From the NCBI GenBank assembly GCA_913058245.1, contig CAJXQJ010000004.1:1-64000 (forward strand): a stretch of 64,000 nucleotides of DNA, given 5' to 3'. This document shows, piece after piece, positions 47,426 to 56,708 of this stretch; the first letter of the stretch is position 1; every line of letters begins with the position of its first letter. Source of the stretch: an uncultured Colwellia sp. (GTDB lineage: Bacteria; Pseudomonadota; Gammaproteobacteria; Enterobacterales; Alteromonadaceae). A model generated the notes under the pieces. The model was not told the origin of the DNA and did no database searches. It saw only the letters and a list, made by a program, of their open reading frames with translations. Position numbers and translations under genes: made by a program.

Positions 47426-47860
47426 CTACTCGCCAAAAAACTTAATAATTAAATCAACCGCGGTATAGCCGAAAAAGCCACCCAGGAAAAATAGGATCAA
47501 TAGTTGCCACGAAGACTTTTTTGTAAGTTGATACTTACTTGCCAAAGCCTTCTTTAACGTTTTACAGTGCACACCGTTCTTTATTAATGTGCAGTGCAAC
47601 TCACCACGAAACATATCAACCATATTGAATTCAACTTCATAGTTATCATCAGCAATACTGAATTCAAGTGTTGATTTTCGAGAGAATGAACGCTTATTTA
47701 CAATGACTTCACCTTCAAATGAAACTGTTTCTTTACCTGTCCATGCTGAGCCATAAACATTGATCATTCGACCATTATCATTAAAATCAAAAATGTAACC
47801 ATTGCTGAAATCGACATTTGCCGTCGACTCTTTCTGTACGTTTTTTATATTATTATTCAT
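47426..47860 (-). CDS. Hypothetical protein with C-terminal membrane helix
   Basis: A 144-residue protein. The first ~110 residues are soluble and beta-rich (GYIFDFNDNGRMINVYGSAW, STLEFSIADDNYEVEFNMVD). The C-terminus is a tail anchor (about 116-136, SWQLLILFFLGGFFGYTAVD). It is the first gene of the three-gene operon with the XRE regulator. I do not recognise the family. The soluble part should face the cytoplasm if the helix is a tail anchor. Confidence 0.65.
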   Translation of the reverse strand: MNNNIKNVQKESTANVDFSNGYIFDFNDNGRMINVYGSAWTGKETVSFEGEVIVNKRSFSRKSTLEFSIADDNYEVEFNMVDMFRGELHCTLIKNGVHCKTLKKALASKYQLTKKSSWQLLILFFLGGFFGYTAVDLIIKFFGE

Positions 47861-47956
47861 ACTCGTTCCTATCTGTTATTGCCTTGTTGAAAGTGATGCC
47901 ATTAAAACAAGCTCAATATCAAATTACTGCGCCAAATAAGCGACAGTGCCCCTAGT

Positions 47957-47978
47957 TGTCATATGACACTTAGTGTCA
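47957..47978. promoter_or_regulatory. Overlapping palindromic operators upstream of the XRE operon
   Basis: A perfect 12-base palindrome TGTCATATGACA (47957-47968) overlaps a second one, TGACACTTAGTGTCA (47964-47978; 7-base arms). Both share the TGTCA/TGACA half-site. They lie about 100 bp upstream of the first gene of the XRE operon, the usual place for autoregulation by a dimeric HTH protein. Binding by this regulator is inferred. Confidence 0.6.
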
Positions 47979-48023
47979 CCCTTTCATAACATACTGTTAA
48001 TGTTACATTTCTAGTAAAAATAA

Positions 48024-48054
48024 AAAAGGGTAAACATTAACTGTTTACCCTTCC
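48024..48054 (-). terminator. Terminator of argR
   Basis: Perfect 10-bp stem AAGGGTAAAC/GTTTACCCTT with a 7-base loop, followed on the minus strand by a T-run. It lies about 30 bp after the argR stop. Confidence 0.85.
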
Positions 48055-48082
48055 TTTGCACAATAAGTTAGCAATAAGCAGC

Positions 48083-48565
48083 TTATTTTTGTATTGAAAC
48101 ACCTAACAATAAGCTAATTTCTTTAGTGATTTCTTCAATTCTATCGACATCTGTTGGAGCAATAAATATCGTATCATCACCAGCTAACGTACCAAGAATA
48201 CCTGTAGATTCACCTAAGCTATCTAACATTCTAGAAATTAATGGTGCGCCACCAATACCCGTTTTTAAAATTATTTGCATGTTGTTGTGCTTAACACTAA
48301 TAACCACAGATTGAATGGCTTGCTTTGATTTAGGCACGGCAAGTTCATCAGGTAAAATATAAACCACCTGTTCGCTGGCATTGCGCATTTTTACCGCGCC
48401 AAGCTTAGACAGTAAGCGTGATATTTTTGCCTGAGACATATTCTTAAAGCCTTGCTCAGCAAGTGCATCAGCTAATTGACTTTGCGAGCCATAGCACTGT
48501 TCTTTTAATAATGCTTTAAAGGCTACAATTAATTCGGCTTCATTTTTTTTACGGCTTGTTGTCAT
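48083..48565 (-). CDS. argR: Arginine repressor
   Basis: A 160-residue hexameric repressor. N-terminal winged helix (about 1-75; SQSQLADALAEQGFKNMSQA, KISRLLSKLGAVKMRN) and C-terminal arginine-binding/oligomerisation domain (about 85-155; GGAPLISRMLDSL, GTLAGDDTIFIAP with the arginine-contacting Asp pair). It controls arginine synthesis and catabolism. In many relatives argR is next to mdh; here it follows the FabD-like gene instead. Confidence 0.93.
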   Translation of the reverse strand: MTTSRKKNEAELIVAFKALLKEQCYGSQSQLADALAEQGFKNMSQAKISRLLSKLGAVKMRNASEQVVYILPDELAVPKSKQAIQSVVISVKHNNMQIILKTGIGGAPLISRMLDSLGESTGILGTLAGDDTIFIAPTDVDRIEEITKEISLLLGVSIQK

Positions 48566-48658
48566 GTTTTAGCTCAATACAGAAATTTCTAATGTCTATT
48601 GTATAAAAATATTAAAAGCTCAGCCATTTTTTATTTTCAACTTGATGTTTTGTCCAAG

Positions 48659-49732
48659 TTATTCAATAACCTGTTTGCGCTGTTCCATTAACCCCATTGC
48701 AAGAATATAAGGATTTTCTTTTTGCAAAGTAATGAAGTCTTCCTTGTTAGCCATATCTTGCCACTGATGTGCAATTAAGCTTTGCGCGACGGCACCACCT
48801 AATGTAGCCCCTGGACCTAAAATAATTAATTTATCTGGCGCAAACTCTTTTATCGCGACTTCTATAGCTTTAGAAAAGTTGTATGGCGCAACCACTTGAG
48901 TATCAAGCGTATAATTATAGAGCTGTTTAGTATCACAACTGTAAGGCTGCCACACTTGCCCTAAGCCATCAATAAGAGGAACTTTCGGAGCATTAAACAT
49001 CGACGATGACATTTTATCCATCGCTTGTTTTGAAACATCAGTTAATAACGGGGTATGAAATGCAGCATGGTTAAATAAGTTCATCGGGTATCTGTCTTGT
49101 ACCACTGGCAGTAAAGTTTCCAACGCTTTTAACCCTGCTTTATTACCGCCAAAAACAATATAACCACCAAGGTTTATCGAAATATGCACTTCACAGCCAG
49201 CTTTTTCATTGGCTTGTGCCAGCCATTGCATTACTTGCTGTTCTTTTTCATTATCAATTTGCCAGTCATCATTAATAATCGGGTAAATCATCTGGCCGCC
49301 AATTACGCCGTTGGTCATCATTGAGCCCATAGTATTAATGAGTTCAATAGCTTGTTGTGGCTTTAAAGCACCTGCAACCGCTAAAGCTATATACCAACCC
49401 ATTGAGTTTCCAGTTACGGCAACAATATCAAATTCATCTTGGTTGATTGCTTGATAGTCAGATAAAGCACAGGCATAAATTAACGCTGAAGCATTTTCCC
49501 CTGCGGTATGTACACGCATGCTGTAGTTATCCATCCCATCAAGTTCAGAAACTTTTATTTGCCCTTGGCTTTCTCGATAATCATCAATCAATGAAACTAT
49601 TTCGGTTTTATCACCGTGTAATCGCTGTAAGTAACCAAGCTCTTCTTTATTATACGTGCCGCGACCTGGGCATATAACAACAGCTCGTTGCTTGCTCTTC
49701 ACTGGCTTTTCTACTGATGAACTCATTGGCAA
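48659..49732 (-). CDS. ACP S-malonyltransferase-like acyltransferase
   Basis: A 357-residue FabD-fold protein. The nucleophile motif GNSMGWYIAL (Ser near 110), the catalytic His in LFNHAAFHTPLL (near 220) and the C-terminal ILGPGATLGGAVAQ are visible. It overlaps the end of the fused 2-oxoacid dehydrogenase E1 gene by 10 bp, implying translational coupling. It is not in a fatty-acid synthesis operon, so it probably transfers a different acyl group or supports the adjacent dehydrogenase; this is an inference. Start at 49732, or two codons later at MSSSV. Confidence 0.75.
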   Translation of the reverse strand: MPMSSSVEKPVKSKQRAVVICPGRGTYNKEELGYLQRLHGDKTEIVSLIDDYRESQGQIKVSELDGMDNYSMRVHTAGENASALIYACALSDYQAINQDEFDIVAVTGNSMGWYIALAVAGALKPQQAIELINTMGSMMTNGVIGGQMIYPIINDDWQIDNEKEQQVMQWLAQANEKAGCEVHISINLGGYIVFGGNKAGLKALETLLPVVQDRYPMNLFNHAAFHTPLLTDVSKQAMDKMSSSMFNAPKVPLIDGLGQVWQPYSCDTKQLYNYTLDTQVVAPYNFSKAIEVAIKEFAPDKLIILGPGATLGGAVAQSLIAHQWQDMANKEDFITLQKENPYILAMGLMEQRKQVIE

Positions 49733-51930
49733 ATCTCCATAGCTGCTGTCACGATATTATCAACCGATGGCAGTACTTCATAAGCGGCTGCACCTAAAGG
49801 AATGAAGCTATCGCTGGCAGTAACTCGCTTAATTGTTGGTAGCGTTTTAGCTTGTTCATGAATCAAGGTAACTAGTGCCTCACTGATTGAACCGGTTTGA
49901 CGGCACTCATCAACAATGAGTACATTTTCGCAATCATTTACTTGCGCCAAAATACCTTGTTCGTCTAATGGTGCTAGCCAACGCAAATCGACAACTCGTG
50001 TCTCAATGCCCTGCTCTGATAATTGTTTTTGAGCTTGGCGAGATAAATAATTACCATTGCCGTATGTTAAAATACAAAGCTGTTTGCCGTTGCCATGAGC
50101 TTTAACTGTTAAATTTACTGGTTGATCATCGCTAGCCGGAGGCTGATATTCATGAGTCCATAAACCATCACCTTCCTGATGAAGATCTTTAGTCATATAC
50201 AAGGCAATCGGCTCTAAAAACACCACCATACGCTGTTGTTCCTGTGCTAAACGCACACTGGCACGCATCATTTCTACAGCATCAGCACCATTAGATGGGC
50301 AGGCAATAACGAGCCCTGGAATATCGCGAAAAACAGCAAAAGAATTATCATTGTGAAAGTGACCACCAAAACCTTTTTGATAAGCTAAGCCAGCAATACG
50401 AATCACCATAGGGTTGGTAAACTGACCATTCGAGAAGAACGGCAACGTTGCCGCCTCACCACGAATTTGATCTTCAGCATTATGGACATAAGCTAAAAAT
50501 TGAATTTCGGGGATAGGTAAAAAGTTATTATGAGCAAGGCCAATTGCGGTGCCTAAAATAGTTTGTTCATCTAATAAAGTATTAATGACGCGATTTTTAC
50601 CAAAGCGTTCACACAATTTAGCCGTAACATTATAAACTCCACCTTTTTTACCAATATCTTCACCACACATGACGATATTGGGGTATTCAGCCATTAGGTC
50701 CATCAACGCCCAGTTAATCAACTTAGCCAAATGCTGTTTCTTCTTTAAATTATGTTTTTCATGCTTAAAGATTTCATTGCGACGTTCTGGTGTCACTATG
50801 CTTGAACTGCGCGCTTTAATAACATCCGGTACGATACTTTTCATAACCGCATCAGCAGAAGTTAACTTTTCTTTACTAGCGGCATTTTCAGCTACCACTT
50901 CAATACGCTGTTCAATTTGATCGTAAATACTAATTAACTCGTCAGCAGTTAATATGTTGTTTTCTAAAATAATACGAGCAGTATGTAATAGTGGGTCTTG
51001 AAATTCAGTCGCGGTAATATCGGCGATATCACGATAGACAAACTCAGCGTCAGAGCCAGCATGGCCTAACAAACGCACCGTTCGTACATGTAGAAAAACA
51101 GGTTTACGTAATTCACGCGCAATACGCTCTGCTTCTTTCGCCGTTTGATAGGTATCTAGAATATTTAAACCGTCACAATACAAGTAATGTAAGCCTTCAC
51201 GGTTTTTATAATTGGCTGCAATCCAGCCATCAGGTGTTGCCGTTGAAATACCAATACCGTTATCTTCACAAACAAACACAATGGGCATTGGAATCGACTG
51301 ATAAGCTGCCCATGCAGTACTATTGATAGCGCCTTGCGTTGTTGAATGATTTGACGATGCATCACCAAAATTACAAATAATGACACCATCATCAGGAATT
51401 TCACCTTGATGCGCTAAACGTTTAGCCAAAGGGATACTGTATGCTGCTCCCATCGCTTTTGGTAAATGAGAAGCTATAGTGCTAGTTTGCGGTGGTATTG
51501 AAAGCGCCTTACTACCCAGAACTTTATGGCGACCACCTGAAATTGGATCATCCTTTGAGGCGGCAAATGACAGCAACATATCATAAAGTGGTGTTTGCCC
51601 TGGTACCTGTTTACCACGCTGAATCACAAAAGCACCGCTGCGATAATGTAAAAATGCCATATCCGTTGGACGAAAAGCTTTGGCATAAGCAGCATTGCCC
51701 TCATGGCCAGAACTACCTATGGTGTAAAAACTTTGCCCTTTTTTCTGCATCACTCGAGATTGTAGATCTAAGTGGCGGCTCATCGCCTGCGTTTCGAATA
51801 AATCAATAACATCGCAATGGCTTAAACCAACGTCTTCAGGCGTTAATTTAACTGATGATTTAGGTAAGGTTTGCGCACGAACAAAATTGACAAAGTTTTC
51901 TTTCACCAATTGATTACGATCAGACATCAT
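49723..51930 (-). CDS. 2-oxoacid dehydrogenase E1, alpha and beta subunits fused
   Basis: A 735-residue thiamine-diphosphate enzyme. E1-alpha part (about 1-365): HYRSGAFVIQRG, CNFGDASSNHSTTQGAIN with the TPP GDA...N motif, and HAGSDAEFVYRD. E1-beta part (about 390-735): MCGEDIGKKGGVYNVT, EIQFLAYVHNAEDQIRGEAAT and DECRQTGSISEALV. Fused E1s of this type are usually assigned to branched-chain 2-oxoacids or to a broad-range dehydrogenase. No E2 or E3 gene is adjacent, so it must borrow them from elsewhere. It overlaps the FabD-like gene. Confidence 0.88.
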   Translation of the reverse strand: MMSDRNQLVKENFVNFVRAQTLPKSSVKLTPEDVGLSHCDVIDLFETQAMSRHLDLQSRVMQKKGQSFYTIGSSGHEGNAAYAKAFRPTDMAFLHYRSGAFVIQRGKQVPGQTPLYDMLLSFAASKDDPISGGRHKVLGSKALSIPPQTSTIASHLPKAMGAAYSIPLAKRLAHQGEIPDDGVIICNFGDASSNHSTTQGAINSTAWAAYQSIPMPIVFVCEDNGIGISTATPDGWIAANYKNREGLHYLYCDGLNILDTYQTAKEAERIARELRKPVFLHVRTVRLLGHAGSDAEFVYRDIADITATEFQDPLLHTARIILENNILTADELISIYDQIEQRIEVVAENAASKEKLTSADAVMKSIVPDVIKARSSSIVTPERRNEIFKHEKHNLKKKQHLAKLINWALMDLMAEYPNIVMCGEDIGKKGGVYNVTAKLCERFGKNRVINTLLDEQTILGTAIGLAHNNFLPIPEIQFLAYVHNAEDQIRGEAATLPFFSNGQFTNPMVIRIAGLAYQKGFGGHFHNDNSFAVFRDIPGLVIACPSNGADAVEMMRASVRLAQEQQRMVVFLEPIALYMTKDLHQEGDGLWTHEYQPPASDDQPVNLTVKAHGNGKQLCILTYGNGNYLSRQAQKQLSEQGIETRVVDLRWLAPLDEQGILAQVNDCENVLIVDECRQTGSISEALVTLIHEQAKTLPTIKRVTASDSFIPLGAAAYEVLPSVDNIVTAAMEICQ

Positions 51931-51989
51931 ATCTCCAGTGGAAATTGTGATTTTAGGTACAAATTAATGGATGGCTATTTAGCGAATAA

Positions 51990-52020
51990 ACAAAAGGCGT
52001 ATATGAATACGCCTTTTATT
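51990..52020 (-). terminator. Terminator after the acyl-CoA dehydrogenase gene
   Basis: Perfect 11-bp stem AAAAGGCGTAT/ATACGCCTTTT with a 4-base loop. It lies between the gcdH stop and the E1 start, so those two genes are probably separate transcription units. Confidence 0.8.
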
Positions 52021-52028
52021 GATATTGC

Positions 52029-53222
52029 TTAGAAGAATGCCTGCAGGCCTGTTTGAGCTCGACCCAGTATCAAAGCATGAATATCATGCGTACCTTCGTA
52101 AGTATTAACTGCTTCTAAGTTAATCATGTGGCGTATAATATGGAATTCATCAGCAATACCATTACCACCATGCATATCACGAGCAATACGGGCAATTTCT
52201 AGTGCTTTACCACAAGAGTTACGCTTAATTAAAGAAATTGCTTCCGGCGCCAGTTGACCGGCATCCATTAATCGGCCCACTTGCAAACAGGCAAATAAAC
52301 CAGTGGTGATATCGGTTTGCATATCAGCCAATTTTTTCTGAACCAATTGTGTCGCCGCTAATGGGCGGCCAAATTGTTCGCGATCTAAAGTATATTGACG
52401 AGCACCATGCCAACAAAACTCTGCTGCACCTAATGCACCCCATGCAATACCGTAGCGCGCTTTATTTAAACAGCCAAATGGTCCTGATAAACCTTTAACA
52501 TTCGGCATAAGGTTTTCGCTTGGCACGAAAACGTTATCCATCACTATTTCACCGGTAATTGATGCACGTAATGAAAATTTACCCTCAATTTTCGGTGCAC
52601 TTAAGCCTTCCATACCTTTTTCTAAAATAAAGCCTCGGATCACGCCATCTAATTTTGCCCAAACAATGAAAATATCGGCCACTGGAGAGTTAGTGATCCA
52701 CATTTTATTACCGGTAATACGATAGCCACCATCAACCTCTTTGGCATGAGTCGACAAACTTGCTGGATCAGAGCCTGAATTTGGCTCGGTTAACCCGAAA
52801 CAACCAATATATTCACCTGTTGCAAGTTTTGGTAAATACTTCATACGCTGTTCTTCACTGCCGTAAGCATAAATTGGGTGCATTACTAATGAAGACTGCA
52901 CACTCATAGCACTACGGTAACCACTATCAACTCGTTCGACTTCACGGGCTACTAATCCATAAGTAACGTAGTTTACGCCAGCACAACCATACTTCTCTGG
53001 CAATGTTGCACCTAATAAGCCCAACTCACCAAGTTCACGCATAATTTCCACATCGAAAATTTCATTGCGATTCGCTTCTAAAACACGCGGCATTAACTTT
53101 TCTTGGCAATATTGGTGGGCACTATCACGTATCATTCGCTCTTCTTCAGATAATAAAGAATCGAATAAAAGTGGATCTTCCCATTTGAATGAAGGGCGGT
53201 TAGCACTGCTTGAACTAGACAT
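52029..53222 (-). CDS. gcdH: Glutaryl-CoA dehydrogenase
   Basis: A 397-residue flavin acyl-CoA dehydrogenase. Motifs: [71 protein letters not shown] and the catalytic Glu in [17 protein letters not shown]. The YEGTHD Glu position and the SLIKRN...LEIAR stretch match glutaryl-CoA dehydrogenases of lysine/tryptophan breakdown, which oxidise and decarboxylate glutaryl-CoA to crotonyl-CoA. A LysR gene is divergent, 131 bp away. Confidence 0.88.
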   Translation of the reverse strand: MSSSSSANRPSFKWEDPLLFDSLLSEEERMIRDSAHQYCQEKLMPRVLEANRNEIFDVEIMRELGELGLLGATLPEKYGCAGVNYVTYGLVAREVERVDSGYRSAMSVQSSLVMHPIYAYGSEEQRMKYLPKLATGEYIGCFGLTEPNSGSDPASLSTHAKEVDGGYRITGNKMWITNSPVADIFIVWAKLDGVIRGFILEKGMEGLSAPKIEGKFSLRASITGEIVMDNVFVPSENLMPNVKGLSGPFGCLNKARYGIAWGALGAAEFCWHGARQYTLDREQFGRPLAATQLVQKKLADMQTDITTGLFACLQVGRLMDAGQLAPEAISLIKRNSCGKALEIARIARDMHGGNGIADEFHIIRHMINLEAVNTYEGTHDIHALILGRAQTGLQAFF

Positions 53223-53353
53223 GAAATTACCTATTTATTAGCGGGTGAAATTTAAAGTGCAAAAATAATAGGCAAATATTAGCCAAAGTTAAAATATTCT
53301 TTTTCTTTATCTGCTATAGTTTTTGCCTATACCTTGTTATATAAAATACCATT

Positions 53354-54184
53354 ATGGATTTAAAATCTCTTTATTATTTCACTTCGGTGTATGAGCTAAA
53401 AAGCTTTAGTGCTGCGGCAAAGTCATGCTTCATTGCTCAACCATCAATTTCAGCAGCAATTTCACAACTGGAACAACAGCTTAATGTGTCGCTGTTTAAA
53501 CGCCATGCTCGTGGCGTAACACCAACAGAACAAGGTGAAAAACTCTTTCCATTAGCTAAGCAATTACTTGGGCAAGCTGGCGCAATAAAAACAATATTCA
53601 CTGAGAAAACCAATAAGCAAGCATTTAGTTTAGGGGTAACTCGAGGTTTAGGTGTAGAACGAATGAGTTTGCTTTTAAAAGATTTCACCTCAGCACAACC
53701 AGAAGTTGAACTGACTTTAGTGCCACATTCAGAAAGTGTTGATGCTCGTATCATTTTGAAAGATGAACTCGAAGATGGTGAGCTTTTTATTGATATGTGG
53801 CAAGAAGATTACCTCTTAGCACTACCTTATGATCATATATTTGCCCTAAACGATGCTGTAACTTTAAAACAACTCGATAACTTAGCTTTTATTCAGCGAA
53901 CACCTTGCAGTGCTTGGAATACCTTACAAGATACTCTTGCCTTAACCGGAATTAGCTTAGATATTAGAGCAAAAATAACCACCATAGATTATGCTATTGG
54001 TTTAGTTCATGCTGGACTAGGCTGCGCATTTTTGCCAGCACATGAAGAAATACTAGATAGAGGTGACGTTGTTTTTAGACCCATTGATGGACTGCAATTA
54101 ACCCGAGAAATTGTACTCGCTTACAAAGCCTCTTCTGACATTATAGATACGTTGAAACGACTTGCTCATAAGCATGCAAATTAG
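53354..54184 (+). CDS. LysR-family regulator, divergent from gcdH
   Basis: A 276-residue regulator. Winged HTH at about 1-60 (SFSAAAKSCFIAQPSISAAI) and a CysB-like ligand domain (about 85-270). It is slightly shorter than the usual ~300 residues but with a complete fold pattern. Its position, divergent from gcdH, suggests it senses a lysine-degradation intermediate and controls that gene. Confidence 0.85.
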   Translation: MDLKSLYYFTSVYELKSFSAAAKSCFIAQPSISAAISQLEQQLNVSLFKRHARGVTPTEQGEKLFPLAKQLLGQAGAIKTIFTEKTNKQAFSLGVTRGLGVERMSLLLKDFTSAQPEVELTLVPHSESVDARIILKDELEDGELFIDMWQEDYLLALPYDHIFALNDAVTLKQLDNLAFIQRTPCSAWNTLQDTLALTGISLDIRAKITTIDYAIGLVHAGLGCAFLPAHEEILDRGDVVFRPIDGLQLTREIVLAYKASSDIIDTLKRLAHKHAN

Positions 54185-54573
54185 AGCTTATTGGTTTGTT
54201 AGTAGATAATTTCACTCCAATGAACCAACAATGCAGTACAAGCTTATAACTTCTAACGCATTATTTTTTCATGGGTACTATTTCACAATGATACCCTGTA
54301 CAAATATCAAGTTACCTGCCAAAAGTGTATTGAAAGGTGAAAATTTAACATCACGCCAAAATAACTAGACCATAAAAATTGTTAAATGTTGCATTACGGC
54401 AGACTTTCTTACATTTTTTAAACACTTTATCGAGCGGATAAACTAACGCCAGATAATTACATTTGATAACATTACAATGAAATGCCATGGTTAAAAGTTA
54501 CGATTAAACTTTAAAAATACAATATCGTTAACACTTTAGCTAAAATTAGCTCTACTCCAATAATAAAAATAAT
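54185..54573. other. Intergenic region upstream of the mipA operon
   Basis: About 390 bp of AT-rich sequence without a convincing gene. The mipA operon promoter should lie here. No operator for the response regulator could be identified without comparison to relatives. Confidence 0.4.
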
Positions 54574-54705
54574 ATGCGATATAACTTTAATAACAAACGA
54601 TTTTCAAATGAGTCAGATGAGCACCAAACCATTATGACCTTAAATAATTCAGTAATTTCTACCTATATACATACTCTAATTAAGAGCGTTAGTTATGCTA
54701 ATTAA
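54574..54705 (+). CDS. Possible 43-residue leader peptide overlapping mipA
   Basis: A frame starting MRYNFNNKRFSNESDEHQTI and ending SVSYAN, whose stop overlaps the mipA start (TATGCTAATTAA). Such an overlap can couple translation. No good ribosome-binding site precedes it and it is polar, without a signal peptide. It may be chance. Confidence 0.25.
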   Translation: MRYNFNNKRFSNESDEHQTIMTLNNSVISTYIHTLIKSVSYAN

Positions 54706-55543
54706 ACGCTTTATATTTTTCATCGGACTATTGCTGACTATTACCAGTCAAGCAAACGAGAAAATTCCTGAAAATGAAACCACCGTTTTTAACGAAACGT
54801 TCAGTTGGCAAGCTATGGGGAATATTTTTGTTACCTATAATCCATCGTTATTGAAAGGACATGATCAAGAAGAAGCTTTTGACTACCTTGGTGCAGGTAT
54901 ACTTTTGGATGTCTACTATGAAGGTTTTTTTATCCAATCTAACCACCGACGAGTATCACTACAAGGTGCGGAGCTTGGGTATCAATTAGTAGTTACACCC
55001 AAATGGGAGTTAGATCTCATCAGCAAAACCTATATATTTGGTTATGAGCCTGACGATATTATAGATAGTGCCGATAAACCCATCCCAACATTAGAAGGCT
55101 TATCAAATCGCGAACCAGGGGAAGGTGTCGGCTTACGTTATACCCGTTACCATGCTAATGCTTCACTCTCTGTTGATTTTGCAACTTTAGCACCATTAAG
55201 CGAATCAAATGGTTGGGTGCTTGATGTTTTATATACTTATATGCTGCCTTACCGAAACTGGGACTTTTATCTAAGCGCAGGCTATACCCATTACTCTGAA
55301 AAAGTAATGGATTATTTTTATGGTGTTAATTCTGCTGAAGTAACGCCTGATAGAGCATATTACGAAGCCAATGCAGGGTATCGTGTACAACTAGAGCTGT
55401 TTGCTCAGCACCCTATTTCCACCAGCTGGTCTTTTGCTGGTGGTGCCACTTATAGCCGCTATTCTGATAGTACTAAAGATAGTCCATTGGTAGACGCGCA
55501 AGATTTAGCGAAAGTGAAACTTGGAGTGATCTATGTTTTCTAA
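54695..55543 (+). CDS. MipA/OmpV-family outer-membrane protein
   Basis: A 282-residue protein with a signal peptide (about 1-20, ending SQA) and a barrel pattern of alternating aromatic strands: GAGILLDVYYEGFFIQSN, GVGLRYTRYHANASL, a terminal AKVKLGVIYVF ending in Phe. MipA/OmpV proteins are small outer-membrane barrels often controlled by adjacent two-component systems and linked to cell-wall or antimicrobial-peptide stress. It is the first gene of the operon with DUF3019, a response regulator and a kinase, and overlaps the next gene by 11 bp. Confidence 0.85.
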   Translation: MLIKRFIFFIGLLLTITSQANEKIPENETTVFNETFSWQAMGNIFVTYNPSLLKGHDQEEAFDYLGAGILLDVYYEGFFIQSNHRRVSLQGAELGYQLVVTPKWELDLISKTYIFGYEPDDIIDSADKPIPTLEGLSNREPGEGVGLRYTRYHANASLSVDFATLAPLSESNGWVLDVLYTYMLPYRNWDFYLSAGYTHYSEKVMDYFYGVNSAEVTPDRAYYEANAGYRVQLELFAQHPISTSWSFAGGATYSRYSDSTKDSPLVDAQDLAKVKLGVIYVF

Positions 55544-55976
55544 ATGGGACAAAGGAATTGTCTTATTAGTATGTTATTTCTGCAGCATAGCTCATGTTTC
55601 TGCGCAGCAAATACCTACACCGGATAAACTAAATAATGCGATACCAGCACAGCTAACCGTAAATTCGACATTTTCGGTACTACCAGCAAAGTGTATAACG
55701 TTGACACAAGGACGTCAGTGTTTCGCAACAATTACATTTACTTGGCAAACTCAAGCCCAAGGTAATTATTGTATTTATCAAGTAGGTAAAAAAGAAGCTA
55801 TAGACTGTTGGTTTAATCAAAAACAAAACAGTATTACTTTTGAGTTTGAATCAAATAAAACAATGCATTATCAACTTGTCGCCTATGATTTTGATAAGGT
55901 AATAGCAGAAGCAGCAGTTGAAGTAAGTTGGGTACATAAAGCGTCACCGAGAAAACGACGCTGGCGCATATTTTAA
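55533..55976 (+). CDS. DUF3019 secreted protein
   Basis: A 147-residue protein with a signal peptide (about 1-24, ending HVSA) and an Ig-like beta domain (about 38-135) with four Cys (AKCITL, RQCFATI, NYCIYQV, IDCWFNQ), probably two disulfides. It ends with a basic tail, SPRKRRWRIF. This matches DUF3019 proteins found with MipA and an RstAB-type two-component system in Alteromonadales. A periplasmic accessory or sensor role is possible; unproven. Confidence 0.8.
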   Translation: MFSKWDKGIVLLVCYFCSIAHVSAQQIPTPDKLNNAIPAQLTVNSTFSVLPAKCITLTQGRQCFATITFTWQTQAQGNYCIYQVGKKEAIDCWFNQKQNSITFEFESNKTMHYQLVAYDFDKVIAEAAVEVSWVHKASPRKRRWRIF

Positions 55977-55986
55977 GAGAAAGTAT

Positions 55987-56706
55987 ATGAACGAATCAAA
56001 GCAAGTTTTACTAGTAGAAGACGATCTAACCTTAGGTGATTGGGTACGCGAATACCTTACAGAACAAGGTTTTATTGTTGAACATTGTACCCGCGGTGAT
56101 GAAGTTATGGAGTGCCTCAAACACTTTAAAGCCGATATCGTACTTCTCGATGTAATGCTGCCAGGGTTAAACGGTATTGAAGTTTGTCGTCAAATTCGCC
56201 AAACGTTACAAACACCAATTATCATGTTAACGGCACGTGCAGATGAATTTGATGAAGTTATTGGTTTAGAAGCTGGAGCTAACGATTACGTAATTAAGCC
56301 CGTCCGTCCGCGAGCCTTGTTAGCGAGAATTTCAGGAGCATTAAAGCAATCCATACCTGCTATCAATGCTTCATCTGATATTCAACATGGTGAGTTATTA
56401 ATCAACCTTGAAGCAAATCGAGTTACCTATCAAGGTAAAGAAATTGAGCTTTCAACCAGCCTATTCGCCTTCTTATGTTTTTTAGCAAATCATGCCGGTG
56501 AAGTTGTTGATCGTGATACTGTATTTAAAGCATTGAAAAATCGTGAATATGACGGACAAGATAGACGCTTCGATGTCATGCTTTCTACTTTACGAAAGAT
56601 TTTTAATGATGATCCGCAAAAACCTAAAAAATTCAAAACAGTTTGGGGCAAAGGTTATTTATTTGTTGCTGATGCTTGGAATAACGAAGAGCAAACAAGT
56701 TCTTAA
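55987..56706 (+). CDS. OmpR-family response regulator (RstA-like)
   Basis: A 239-residue regulator. Receiver (about 5-120) with the acidic pair in LVEDD, phospho-acceptor Asp in LLDVMLPG (near 56), Thr in MLTARAD and Lys in YVIKPV. C-terminal winged helix (about 135-232; DRRFDVMLSTLRKIF is the recognition helix). It should control its own operon including mipA. It is followed by the kinase gene after 2 bp. Confidence 0.92.
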   Translation: MNESKQVLLVEDDLTLGDWVREYLTEQGFIVEHCTRGDEVMECLKHFKADIVLLDVMLPGLNGIEVCRQIRQTLQTPIIMLTARADEFDEVIGLEAGANDYVIKPVRPRALLARISGALKQSIPAINASSDIQHGELLINLEANRVTYQGKEIELSTSLFAFLCFLANHAGEVVDRDTVFKALKNREYDGQDRRFDVMLSTLRKIFNDDPQKPKKFKTVWGKGYLFVADAWNNEEQTSS

Positions 56707-56708
56707 CA

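Noticed and set aside
48566..48658. Possible ArgR operator upstream of argR (AATATTTTTATACA)
   Set aside because: Only one half-site fits TGAAT-N4-ATTCA; too weak to annotate in such AT-rich sequence.
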